A DNA stretch of 64,000 nucleotides from Rallus limicola (lineage: Eukaryota > Chordata > Aves > Gruiformes > Rallidae), in NCBI GenBank assembly GCA_022605955.1, contig JAKCOZ010000008.1, positions 23,747,083 through 23,811,082 of the forward strand, written 5' to 3'. A program made the position numbers and the translations under genes. Within the stretch, counting starts at the first letter, position 1, and each line of letters begins with the position of its first letter. The notes under the pieces are model-generated. The model was not told where the DNA came from. It worked only from the letters and a program-made list of their open reading frames with translations, and ran no database searches. Of this stretch, positions 1 to 8,851 are shown piece after piece.

Positions 1-660
1 AAATAATAGTATTTCTAGCTGGATGAAGAAAATAATCTCTTGCTGTCTAGGTGCTAGGAAGCAGTAAGAGTCTTGAAAATACTTTCCATAAGAATCCTTT
101 GAAGAAAGAGGTAGGGTAACCTCTGGCAGAAATAGCAAGTGAGGGGTGTATAACTAGTGCCTGTTGAAGGAGAGCAAGTGGATAAACATGCTGTTGGAAA
201 ATAAATCTTCTTTTATTGATAATAATCAGTAAAAAAAAATGCAATGAGGTCAATAAGCAAGAAATGTGAAGGTCAGTTTTTGATTTGTGGATAATTTGAT
301 GTTGAAGTTAAAGAACAGGTGTTATGGTCTGAAGAGATGGGGGGATGCTGTGCAGAAAATACTTTATGTCCAATCTATTAGGCTCAACTGGACATTTGTG
401 ACATCAGTGCCTAGATAAGAATCTGGAGAAATCTGGATTTTGCAATTGGCAGTGTACCTTTTTTCTGTATATTTTTCCAGGCTACAGTGTCTGTTTATAC
501 AATGAAGGCTTAGTATGTTGTCAGTTACACTTCAGCTGTTCATTCCCAAATATTGGTTCTTAAGTATGTTCCTTTCTTACATTGCTGTTCTATAAATGCA
601 TCTTTTACAGCTCTTAAGTCTGTTCTTTTTGAAGATGTATTAAGCAGAACACCCAAGTTA
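1..660. other. AT-rich non-coding DNA, nothing recognised
   Basis: No coding frame of note, no RNA gene and no clear repeat is visible. The segment lies downstream of NEUROD1, on the side where CERKL is the next gene in mammals, but no CERKL-like reading frame was recognised. Confidence 0.6.
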
Positions 661-1012
661 GAATCATTTAATGGTTTGAGTTGGAAGGAACCTAAAGATC
701 ATCTAGTTCCAAGCCCCTGCCATGGGTAGGGACATCCTCAACTAGCCCAGAGCCCCATCCAACTTGGCCCTGAACACTGTCAGGGTTGGGGCAGTACACT
801 TTTGGTACTGGAAGGCTGCAGTAGGGTCTCCCTGAAGCCTTCTCTTCTCCGATTGAATGAACACAAATCAACCTGTCTTCACAGGAAAGGTTCTCTGGCT
901 CTCTGATCATCTTTGCCTGCTACAGTAGGTCCGTGCCATTCTTCTATTGGGGAGCCACAGGGGTGAACACAGTACTGCAGGTGGGGTTTCATGAGAGCAG
1001 ACTCCACAGTAA
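661..1012 (-). mobile_element. CR1 LINE 3'-end fragment
   Basis: The plus strand carries the well-known reverse complement of a CR1 tail: GGTTTGAGTTGGAAGGAACC, then ATCATCTAGTTCCAAGCCCC, the phrase CCCCATCCAACTTGGCCCTG, and GAACACAGTACTGCAGGTGG towards the far end. The element therefore runs on the minus strand with its 3' end near 661. It is heavily 5'-truncated, as most avian CR1 copies are, and carries many substitutions. The boundary near 1012 is approximate. Confidence 0.88.
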
Positions 1013-3700
1013 TTCAGGTCCTAAATTAATCTGAAGAAAATTGATCCCAACTGTCTGTGGAAGTGAGTCTTTATAAGTATGTCTTTATATATATGTGAAG
1101 AGAAGCAAAATGTTTTTGAAAAAGGGAAAAAACAGTTAAGAAAAGCAGTTAAGTTGTAGAGGTGGAAAAATCTCTGCAAAGAGGAGAACAAGAATGAGTG
1201 AAATTCTTACACAGGGGTAAGAAGAGGCACAAATGGTGTCTGAAGTTGAAGTCATTCTTATGAACACCATGAGCTGAAACTGATCTTATTCAAAATAAAG
1301 GAGAATATGATAATGGGAAGGAATATAAAATGAGAGTATGTTAACCAGGAGACAGTTTTCTTTGCATTAAGAGTTATATGCTATATTTTTAAGGTGATAA
1401 AGTTTTACTTTCTATTGTTCTTTCTCCAAAATGTTGGCAAATAGTGTGAATTTCAGTTGTTTCTAATTTATTTCATATAAAATGCAGTTAACTCTATGCT
1501 ATGAACTACTACAAGCTAGAAAACTGAAAGCCAAAGCTGATATTCTATGTTTTACATACCCTGTAGGCAACCTAAATACTTAAGAGAATGCTTTGAGAGT
1601 GTTGTCACTTTTAATTTTGTATTGCATAGCTTCTGACAGTTTGTTAAATACGTATATGAATTATTTAAAAAACACTTATGTACATATTTAAAGAACAATC
1701 TATTTGTAGATCTTTGCCTCACTGTTTCGACATTTATTCATGTGTTTTTCAAGGCCTTTTCTAATATGTGATTTTTCAGCTAAGGAACAAGTGTAGACTA
1801 CTTATAATTTCTGAACTAATTTCTGTAGAACCTACCTTGGTCAATAAAAACAAAGGCCCATTTCTGCATGTTTTCCTTGATAAAGCACCAGACAGAACCC
1901 TCAAATTTTCATTTCTGTGAGTTCTTTAATAGGAATGTCTGAGAACTGAGTAGTTGGTTAGTTTGGGGTTTTTGTCTTTTGATTCTCTCTCTCTCTATAT
2001 ATATATAAAAACAAGATAATGGAATTTAACTCTGTAATTCATAAAAGTATTTGACAAAATGGTTCTTTGTGTGGAAGTTGTGTGTTGCTTTAAAAAAGAC
2101 TGATATTTTAATATGTCCAAAGCAATTGTTAAGGTCATGGTGGAACCAGTTTTGATCTGTTACAATACTGAAATGAATACAAGAATTTTTACTGTTACAG
2201 ATTATAGAAAAAGGTTGGTTTAATTGCTTGAAAGACTTTGTTTAGAATTATTTCTATTAATTCCCATCATCTCTGGAATTGTATGTTAATTTTCAATATT
2301 ACTTTATTAAAATTCTGGAACAGTAACTTCTGAAGAGAGCAAGGCACTGTCTTCTGGTGAATTCAGGAATCTTGGTTCTCCTTGAATCTACTTCCCTTTA
2401 CTGGGAGAGGCCTCCTGAATGCACTGGGGCAAAATCTGGTGATGTTAAGATTCTTTTCTTATTTGGTCTAGATAAAACCTAAGTGTTCAACCTCTCAGAT
2501 ATCTTGTGGATGTGACCTGGAATTCCACCATTTCAGTCCCTGCGTTGTAGCTGAGACCCTAGCTGCATCACAGGCAATGATGCAGTACCTCTTCTTTATT
2601 GCTTCAGAAAACCCAGAAGGGAAAGGCTGCAGGTCATGACTGTGACTTGTTCACTGTGCCTGCAGATATTCCACCAGGCTCTTCTCAAGAGTGTGCAGGT
2701 GGCAGAAGAATTCCTCTGCCGTAAAGAAAGAGAAAGGCTGCTAGTTCCAACAAGCCATAAAAAGAGTCCTAGTCTTCTGCTGGAAGACGCAGTATGTGTG
2801 TGGGTATGACTCAACTCCAGAGTTTCCTCCACATATGAAAGTTAGATAATCCCACTATAGCCTTAGTTAATTAGCAATGTGCTCATAGGAGGGGAACAGT
2901 GTGAGTAATTCTTCCCTTTAAAAAAGACCTTGATAGAGCTTCCTGTGGGAGTCATGGGCAGAGATTTTGAGATTTGGCTTGACATTAATGGTAAGAAAAA
3001 ATAAATATGATGGAGGCACGGGGGGTGGATCTCCAATATTTTATAGGGTTGGGGGGAAATAAGCCTAAACTAATTGAAATAGCAAAACTCACAAATGATT
3101 TGTAAAATGGAGCCTCTAGTTACCAAAATGCCTAATTAATTTTCCTTATTAGGTTGCTTGTAACATTAAAATATTTTCTCTGAAGTATCACAGTAGCAAA
3201 TAGGTAGATCTCTTAAGTAAATTGCGTTGGCTAGAGGAGTTAAATTTTGTTATTAACAGTGGAAAAAGAAAAGGTAATTGAAAAGGTTTCTTGTGGTTTG
3301 GAAATGCCTTCCAAATATTCATTAAACATTTAAGCAACTAAATTTGCAGAATATGTTCCTGACATTGGCACTGGTTCTGTGGTATTTCTCTCATCAGATG
3401 GAAGTACTGTGTGTTATGCAGAGTGCATTCATGCATAAACAATATCATTTTCATAAATTAAAACCTCCCCTGCAGAAGGAACATCTGTGCCTGCCTTTGA
3501 ATAAAAGATGGTGGCATGTGAGTTGCCCCTTGACTGACTAGAAGAATCCTTATGTTTAAGAAGGAGGTGCATAACCAAAAGGGGAGCAAGCCTGCTTTTC
3601 CAATTTTATGTGGAAATCTGTCGTTTATTTTCTTCCCTGCCTTGAGTTATGTAGGGTATATTTAGCTGTCTTGCCACTGACGGGGAAACGTTAATCAGGT
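1013..3700. other. AT-rich non-coding DNA, nothing recognised
   Basis: Only short simple-sequence runs are visible, such as CT then AT dinucleotides at about 1984-2008. No plausible exon, RNA gene or interspersed repeat was recognised. Confidence 0.55.
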
Positions 3701-4160
3701 GCTTGAAAAGTTGCCTTTTGCTTTCCTCCTTTTCAGATGCAGCAACAGTTTTGGAGTGCGGACAAAGCGCAAGAAGCTGCAAAAATGATCAGCCAGAGTA
3801 GCAATTAATTTTCAGCGAGTTTTTAGCACCAAAGACTGCCCGGGAGGGTGCTGCACCACTACCACAGGTTTGCAACGCTGGCACTTTGCATTTCCATAGC
3901 TATTTCAAAACACCTTAGCGTAATATCTCTTGGGGACCAAAAAAAAAAATCCCAAAAGCCCTCACCCGAAGGAGAGCTTGTTCATTTCCTGCTGGTTAGG
4001 GGAAATATTCCTGAAATGCCTCAGCTTTGTGCTGGGCTTCGCGTCAGGTAGTTCATGGAACATCTAAACTCCGCTTCCGAGGGTGGGAGGCAAAGACCTG
4101 TTGGTAACTGTCCCTGGTCATTAAGGGAATTGCTCTCCCGCAGGTTGAGTCTCCGGGTTT
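3700..4160. other. Mixed-composition non-coding DNA next to a CpG block
   Basis: The sequence between 3730 and 3840 (CAGCAACAGTTTTGGAGTGC and following) is not simple and contains ATTAATT homeodomain-type motifs, which would suit a conserved element. There is no coding frame of note. Assignment as regulatory DNA is speculative. Confidence 0.25.
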
Positions 4161-4189
4161 CTTAAGACCCGGAATAATCAGTGAAGATT

Positions 4190-4525
4190 AAAGAAACACA
4201 TGTTTCGCGTCTGGGAAGGAAGGGGGCGGGAGGCGGTGAATCGATAGCGCAGGGTCGAGGGCTGGTGTTGCGGGGGCGAGGAGTACCTGCCGGGTCCGAA
4301 ACAGCGTTTTCCCGGTGCCGGCCGGTAGTGGAGAGCTCCGCCGCTACCGCGGTACGAGGCGGCCCCGCATCTCCGGTCGCGGCGGGCTGCGGGAATCCCC
4401 CGGCACTCCCCCCGCGGCCCGAGAGGGGAGACCCGCGGGTGGGCGGCAGCCGCTGGGCTGAGCCTCCCCGCCCGTGAGCTGTCCGCTCGGCGCAGCCCAA
4501 ACCGGCCGCCCTAGCTCCCGGGCGA
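4190..4525. promoter_or_regulatory. CpG-rich block (small CpG island) downstream of NEUROD1
   Basis: A compact stretch is dense in CpG (for example TTTCGCGTCT, GGTCGAGG, CTACCGCGGTACGAGGCG), set between AT-rich flanks. It lies only about 120 bp beyond the NEUROD1 poly(A) site. The overlapping open frames (112 aa minus, 98 aa plus) have no recognisable domain and look like products of GC content. It could be a separate promoter or a polycomb-type orphan island. Confidence 0.55.
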
Positions 4526-4665
4526 ACCGCGCTTGTTTCCCTAATTCAACAAATCAGCATTGCAGATGGCCAGATCCACTGTAAACAAACGAACAAAATC
4601 CCCCACCCTTCCCTCGGAACCCCTCATGGTAAGTAAAGAAACCGTGTCCTTTTTTTTAGTCCAAT

Positions 4666-4671
4666 TTTATT
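4666..4671 (-). terminator. NEUROD1: Poly(A) signal AATAAA of NEUROD1
   Basis: The minus strand reads AGAATAAAATTGG, followed within 20-40 nt by a G/T-rich stretch (GGACACGGTTTCTTT) suited to CstF binding. I found no other AATAAA on this strand between the stop codon and here. Confidence 0.65.
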
Positions 4672-5341
4672 CTACAAATAATAAATGTTGCACCTTTCAT
4701 GAGCTATCCGAATAAAACAATAATCCCATAGGAATTACTTACACTAAGAAAAAAAAGTAATAATCACATTTAAGGAGAAATGCAACATTCGACCAAATGT
4801 TCAATACTATGTTGTTGCCAAAGGATGGATGTTTTTTTTCTAAAATCCCAGTGTGCATTACACCATAATATACAGGATTACGAACAAAATTACAGTACAG
4901 ATTGATTCCAGTTGAACCAGCGTTACATTTCAAACAGCACTTATTCTGGACTGCATTGTACATGCAATAGCTATTGTTCTAATTACGGATTAAATGGTTT
5001 GAATTTGTTTCAAGCTACCGTACTAATCGACTACAATAGGTATATAGCCCGACTTTAACAACCTGATTAGTTTTAGATTCTGATTTATCAGATGAGCGTA
5101 TGACAACCACGGATTGTGTGAATGTGTATAAAATCATGCATTTATATCGCCTGGAAACATTAACATCTTCAAGTTCTCTTGAAAAAAAAAACCAACCAAA
5201 AAACAAACAAAAAAATAAATCCCAAACCAAAACCCACGGAATGCCAAGGGGTTCAAAGACTAAAAAGAAACAGTGCAAATTGTATGTGATAGTCAAGCAG
5301 CTTTCGATTTAAAAAGGGTGTTGGCATTTGCTTATAATATT

Positions 5342-5349
5342 TATATACA
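5342..5349 (-). promoter_or_regulatory. Pumilio response element (UGUAUAUA) in the NEUROD1 3'UTR
   Basis: The minus strand reads TTGTATATAAAT, matching the PUF consensus UGUANAUA. It lies in an AU-rich part of the 3'UTR. The motif is direct; regulation by PUM1/2 is inference. Confidence 0.35.
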
Positions 5350-6030
5350 AGTTTGTGCAAGTAATGTGTTGAATTGATATGTTTTAATAGAAAATAAGTC
5401 TCTCGTTCTTATATCTTCTCAAGACCTAGGGGATCTGGTTCTTGTCATAAGGGGAAAGGAAAAAAAAAAGAAAAGAAAAAAAGGAAAAAGAAAACAGACA
5501 TTTTCATGGGAAAGAAATTGCCCGGATTGTGCATTTTTTTTTTCTTCTTCAACTATTTGAAAGGAAAGAAGTGCTAAGGCAACGTAACTTCTCTAAGCAC
5601 TTTTCTGCTGGTTTAAATTAGTTAAATTATTTTGTATAAATTAGATATAATTCTACCTTTCCAATATGTATAAAAATTGATGGAGCTGCATGGTTTAAAA
5701 TAGGAAATTCACGTTATAAAAAGTCATTAAAAATTCTGTACAAAATCACAACAAAATAATTCAGCATGGGAAAGGTAACAAGTAGTAAAACGTTGGTTGA
5801 AAAATATAGATTTCATATATATTTTGTAATTGGCCCATCGCTAGTTTAAAAATTGCATAGATCCTAATTATTGCTTGTGATTTTGTTATCCCGATCAGGT
5901 AATTGACGCGATCCCACTGCCCCTACCCCAAATTTACAGCGTCGCTCTGAGGAGCGGGAGCAAGACAGCCGGTGAGCGGGGGACGCGGCGGCCCTCGAAG
6001 GCAGCGGCGGGACCCGCCGGGCTGCCCCCC

Positions 6031-6038
6031 TGTAAACA
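6031..6038 (-). promoter_or_regulatory. miR-30 family 8mer seed match in the NEUROD1 3'UTR
   Basis: The minus-strand mRNA reads UGUUUACA about 72 nt after the stop codon, an 8mer complement to the miR-30-5p seed. Repression of BETA2/NeuroD by miR-30a in beta cells has been reported as I recall, so the site may be a functional and conserved target. The surrounding sequence is GC-rich, which could limit accessibility. Confidence 0.5.
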
Positions 6039-6110
6039 AGGCGGTGGCCGCCGGCGGGGCGGCTGGGCTCGGCTCTTCCCCTCTCCCTCCCCCGGGGGCG
6101 GAGGGGAGGC

Positions 6111-7190
6111 TCAGTCGTGGAAGATGGCGTTGAGCTGGGCGCTGAGGACCCGCTCGTGGTGGGGGTGGCCCTCGTAGGGCGCCAGGCCGTCGACCGGGAT
6201 CTCGCAGCGGGAGGCGGCGGCCGGGAAGATGGCGGCGTGGGCGGGCGCGGCGGCCAGCGCGGCGGCGGCGGCAGGGTAGTGCATGGTGAAGGCGTAGCTC
6301 TTGTCGAAGTCGGCGGCCGGCTCGTGCTTGAAGGAGAAGTTGCCGTTGACGCTGAGGGGCGGGCTGAGCGGCCCGTCGAAGGCGGGGCTGGCGCCCTCCG
6401 CCAGGCCGCTCTCGAAGAAGGGCTCGAGCGCGGCGCCGTAGGCGTGCGGCGGCTTGAGGTGGAAGAGGTGGGAGCTGTCCATGGTGCCGTAGGGCGGGCT
6501 GGGCAGGCCCGGCGACTGGTAGGGGTAGGGGTGGGCCGGGAAGGGGGCGCCCGCCGCCGCCACGTGGGGCGGCACCTCCTGGCTCTGCTCGGGAAGGAAA
6601 GTCCGCGGGTTAAGCTGCAGGCAGCCGGCCACCAGGTTGGTGGTGGGCTGCGACAGGCCCTTGCAGAGGGTCTGCACGAAGGAGACCAGGTCGGGGCTCT
6701 TGCCCGAGCGCAGGATCTCGGACAGCGCCCAGATGTAGTTCTTGGCCAGGCGCAGGGTCTCGATCTTGGAGAGCTTCTGCGTCTTGGAGTAGCAGGGCAC
6801 CACCTTCCGCAGGTTGTCCAGGGCCGCGTTCAGGCCGTGCATGCGGTTCCGCTCCCGCGCGTTGGCCTTCATGCGCCGCAGTTTGAACCGCTCCATGCGC
6901 GCCTTGGTCATCTTCTTCTTCTTGGGCCCCCTCCTTTTGGGCTTCTGGTCATCATCCTCCTCCTCCTCCTCTTCCTCCTCCTCTTCGTCCAAGTCATCCT
7001 CCTCGTCCTCCTCCTCGCCGTTCCTCAGTGAGTCCTCTTCAGCCTCGACCTGCAGACCCTCCAGGTCCTCCTCCTTCTTGTCCACCTCGTGCTCCTCGTC
7101 CTGGGAGCTGAGGCACTCATCCGTCCAGCTCGGGGGGCCCTGGGGCTGGGGCTCGCCCATCAGCCCGCTCTCGCTGTACGACTTGGTCAT
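6111..7190 (-). CDS. NEUROD1: NEUROD1, neurogenic differentiation factor 1 (bHLH transcription factor)
   Basis: The protein is 359 aa, against 356 aa for human NEUROD1. It is a nuclear class II bHLH activator that binds E-boxes (CANNTG) as a heterodimer with E proteins, and drives neuronal, pancreatic endocrine and enteroendocrine differentiation. Seen in order: the family N-terminus [13 protein letters not shown]; an acidic region at about 31-81 ending in a run of ten Glu and three Asp; a basic [14 protein letters not shown] at 83-93; the bHLH at about 101-160, with basic-region [12 protein letters not shown] and helix-2 [19 protein letters not shown]; the Neuro_bHLH domain from about 161; the conserved LSPPLS and NFSFKHEP motifs; and the invariant C-terminus [10 protein letters not shown]. 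The frame stays open 37 codons upstream, but the family start MTKSYS, a good ACC-ATG context and a 3' splice site 9 nt before it fix the start at 7190. The coding exon is uninterrupted. The C-terminal third is GC-driven and alanine-rich (see findings). Confidence 0.99.
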   Translation of the reverse strand: MTKSYSESGLMGEPQPQGPPSWTDECLSSQDEEHEVDKKEEDLEGLQVEAEEDSLRNGEEEDEEDDLDEEEEEEEEEEDDDQKPKRRGPKKKKMTKARMERFKLRRMKANARERNRMHGLNAALDNLRKVVPCYSKTQKLSKIETLRLAKNYIWALSEILRSGKSPDLVSFVQTLCKGLSQPTTNLVAGCLQLNPRTFLPEQSQEVPPHVAAAGAPFPAHPYPYQSPGLPSPPYGTMDSSHLFHLKPPHAYGAALEPFFESGLAEGASPAFDGPLSPPLSVNGNFSFKHEPAADFDKSYAFTMHYPAAAAALAAAPAHAAIFPAAASRCEIPVDGLAPYEGHPHHERVLSAQLNAIFHD

Positions 7191-7199
7191 GGTGAGCCT

Positions 7200-8384
7200 C
7201 TGCGTCACGGAGGAGACAGAAAAGAGCCGTATCAGCACCCAGCGCAGCGGCCGCTGCCCGGCGCTGCCACCCGCGGGAAAAAGCCGCCTGCGCCTCCCCA
7301 ACCCCGGTCCCCCCGTCCCCTCCCGAGGGAAGCCCCGGCTTCCCCACGCTGCCGGTGCAAACTTTTAATTGTCCCCGCCGTCCTGCCTTATAACGACGTT
7401 GACATATGTTCAAATGCCATTATGTAACTCGCCGATATTAGCGGGGAATATAAACAGATTACGCGTGCGGGAGGCAGCCCGGGCGGCACGACGCCAGCAG
7501 ACCAAGTGGGGTTGGTTTAAAAAACACCCAAAACAAATAACGATTGCCAGATCGGGGTGGGGAAAGCGGGGGACGACACGCACACACGAGGGGTTACAGA
7601 TGGACACATCGGACACCCACAGAGGTGGATGGCCGCCCGTGACGCCCGTTCCCGCCGCTAGCCGCTGTTCCACTTCGCCACCGCCTTGCGCGGGGCTTCC
7701 GCACAGCCCCGACGGGTGCTGGGCACCTGCTCTCCCAGACCGACACTGCTAAGCCTCTCCCGGCGAGGCTTCCCCCTGTCCCGTCCCTAGGATTGCCGCC
7801 GGGTGCCCGTGGCGGGGTGGCGAGCGGCTGAGCTGCGCGGCCCCTGCCCGAGGTAACAGGTGCGGGACCGGCCACGGCTTTGCATCTCCATCATCCCCAC
7901 CCCCACCGCCGCCCCCCCATGGGGGCCTTTTGTAGGGGTCCGCGACCTTCCTCGGGTCGCACCGGGCACTTCGGGAAGGAACAATGATGCCCGCCCGCCG
8001 GGGCGCAGCCTGCGGAGAGACCGCGGTGCAGGACAGCAAGCTGGAAGTTAGGAGATGCATTATGATACGTGTGTGTATAGATGGACACACATACACATTT
8101 ACATGCATATACGTGTCTACGGACGCACATTTACATATATATATAGATACGCATATATATGTGTCTGTGCGTGTATGGACGGATACAGGTGTGCGCGCAC
8201 ACAGCTGTCTGCACACCCCGGCAGGAACCACCGCCGGTTCCCACGACCGCGAGCGACAGTATAAACCGAACCCGCTCCGGCAGAGTCAGGTTCCTCCCGC
8301 CCCGACCCTGCGGGCTCGCCTCCCTCCCCGGTAGTTACCGCCAACCCCTTTCCCGGGGGGGAGGGAAACCCGATTTCCCGTTAC
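7200..8384 (-). other. NEUROD1: NEUROD1 intron 1 (predicted)
   Basis: The intron begins with the GT of GAG|GTAACG (8384) and ends with a pyrimidine-rich acceptor (CTCTTTTCTGTCTCCTCC, then GACGCAG) whose AG is at 7201-7200. Its length is 1185 bp. The part nearest exon 2 has motif-rich sequence at 7390-7460 (E-boxes CATATG at 7403-7408 and CAAATG at 7411-7416). The part nearest exon 1 carries an alternating purine-pyrimidine tract at 8066-8202. Confidence 0.75.
8066..8202. repeat. Alternating purine-pyrimidine tract in the NEUROD1 intron
   Basis: Interrupted runs of CA/TG, TA and CG steps extend over about 135 bp (TACACATTTACATGCATATA, ATATATATAGATACGCATAT) and end in the perfect alternating palindrome GTGTGCGCGCACAC at 8189-8202. 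Such sequence is prone to Z-DNA or cruciform formation under negative supercoiling, here about 300-400 bp downstream of the TSS. Confidence 0.6.
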
Positions 8385-8476
8385 CTCCGTTGCTCAGCCT
8401 CTCCTGCGCGGTGACGGTCTCATAACCCCGGCGCAGCTCTCCGTGCGAGGGCGCCGCGAGTTTTTTTTTCCCGAGG
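8385..8476 (-). other. NEUROD1: NEUROD1 non-coding exon 1 (predicted 5'UTR)
   Basis: NEUROD1 genes normally have a short non-coding first exon and a single coding exon. Reading the minus strand downstream of the TATA box, the first strong 5' splice site is ACGGAG|GTAACG, which ends the exon at 8385. The start at about 8476 is estimated as 30 nt after the start of the TATA box and is approximate. Joined to exon 2, it gives a leader whose last nine bases before the ATG are AGGCTCACC. It contains a 9-codon upstream ORF. No transcript evidence is available here. Confidence 0.7.
8394..8423 (-). CDS. Upstream ORF in the NEUROD1 5'UTR, 9 codons
   Basis: Within the predicted first exon there is an ATG at 8423 (G at -3, A at +4, so moderate context) followed by eight more codons and TGA at 8396-8394. 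The peptide would be MRPSPRRRG. The stop lies 9 nt before the predicted splice donor, so in the spliced mRNA it is only 18 nt upstream of the NEUROD1 ATG. Such a short gap normally disfavours reinitiation, so the main ORF would rely mostly on leaky scanning past this ATG. Whether the uORF is in the mRNA depends on the inferred TSS. Its role is inference. Confidence 0.5.
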   Translation of the reverse strand: MRPSPRRRG

Positions 8477-8499
8477 TTGCGCAGCGCCGGGCTCCCCCG

Positions 8500-8506
8500 T
8501 TATATA
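8500..8506 (-). promoter_or_regulatory. NEUROD1: TATA box of NEUROD1
   Basis: The minus strand reads GCTATATAACG here, a near-consensus TATA element. It is embedded in CpG-rich DNA about 120 nt before the predicted exon 1 donor, which places transcription initiation near 8476. Confidence 0.7.
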
Positions 8507-8622
8507 GCGGGACCGAGGATGCGCGGCGGGGGGCCGGCACCGGGACCTGGGTACCGCGGCGATCGCCACCGCCCAACGCGCCTGCGCCCCGCCCAGCGCC
8601 CCGCCCCGCCCGGCGGCACGCG

Positions 8623-8630
8623 CCATATGG
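8623..8630 (-). promoter_or_regulatory. NEUROD1: Proximal E-box (CATATG) of the NEUROD1 promoter
   Basis: The palindrome CCATATGG sits in the context GCCATATGGC, about 150 bp upstream of the predicted TSS. Neurogenin/NeuroD-class bHLH dimers bind CATATG and CAGATG. NEUROD1 promoters in mammals are known to be activated by Neurogenin 3 through proximal E-boxes, so this is a good candidate for the equivalent site. Binding is inferred. Confidence 0.55.
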
Positions 8631-8673
8631 CCGCCCACGTCAGGCGCCGCGGCGCGTCCCCCCCCCTGTTCTC

Positions 8674-8681
8674 CACGTGAC
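8674..8681. promoter_or_regulatory. CACGTGAC E-box (USF/MITF-type)
   Basis: This is a consensus CACGTG core with a flanking AC, the kind of site preferred by USF and MITF/TFE factors. It lies between the two proneural E-boxes, about 200 bp upstream of the predicted TSS. The motif match is direct; the binding factor is inferred. Confidence 0.35.
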
Positions 8682-8752
8682 ACCCCTTATTTGTATGCGG
8701 CCGCGCGCCCGCCCGTTGAGCCGCCACGCCCTTTGTGGCCCGCCGGGCGCCG

Positions 8753-8762
8753 CCATCTGTCA
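8753..8762 (-). promoter_or_regulatory. NEUROD1: Distal E-box (CAGATG) of the NEUROD1 promoter
   Basis: On the minus strand this reads GACAGATGGC, an exact match to the RACAGATGGY preference of NeuroD/Neurogenin heterodimers. It lies about 280 bp upstream of the predicted TSS and could serve Neurogenin activation or NEUROD1 autoregulation. Confidence 0.55.
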
Positions 8763-8851
8763 CCGGGCAGCACACCTCCCCCCCCCTCTCCCGGCGGCTG
8801 GGCGAGCGCGGAGCGGAGCTACTCCGCGCCCGTCCCGACCCGCGGAACCGC

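Larger units (their letters stand above)
4648..6110 (-). other. NEUROD1: NEUROD1 3'UTR (predicted)
   Basis: The segment runs from the TGA (6113-6111) to just past the only good minus-strand poly(A) signal downstream, at 4666-4671; cleavage is estimated near 4648. Apart from the first ~180 nt, which are GC-rich, it is strongly AT-rich, an abrupt change from the coding exon. It contains a miR-30 8mer at 6031-6038, a Pumilio-type UGUAUAUA at 5342-5349, and U-rich tracts opposite 5459-5496 and 5181-5220, the second with AUUUA cores. The length of about 1.46 kb is similar to mammalian NEUROD1 3'UTRs. Confidence 0.7.

Noticed and set aside
4162..4500. Possible first coding exon of CERKL in the CpG block downstream of NEUROD1
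   Set aside because: CERKL lies on this side in mammals, but neither the minus-strand frame nor the plus-strand frame resembles the CERKL N-terminal sequence I know.
6117..7031. 304-codon open frame on the plus strand opposite NEUROD1 (also 6814-7368, 184 codons)
   Set aside because: They are antisense shadows of the GC-rich NEUROD1 coding exon; polyserine and polyleucine runs mirror its acidic Glu/Asp codons, and there is no independent start or splice evidence.
7191..7301. N-terminal extension of 37 codons upstream of the NEUROD1 ATG
   Set aside because: This stretch is intron plus the 9-nt exon 2 leader. The acceptor AG at 7201-7200 and the family-invariant MTKSYS start show it is not translated as part of the protein.
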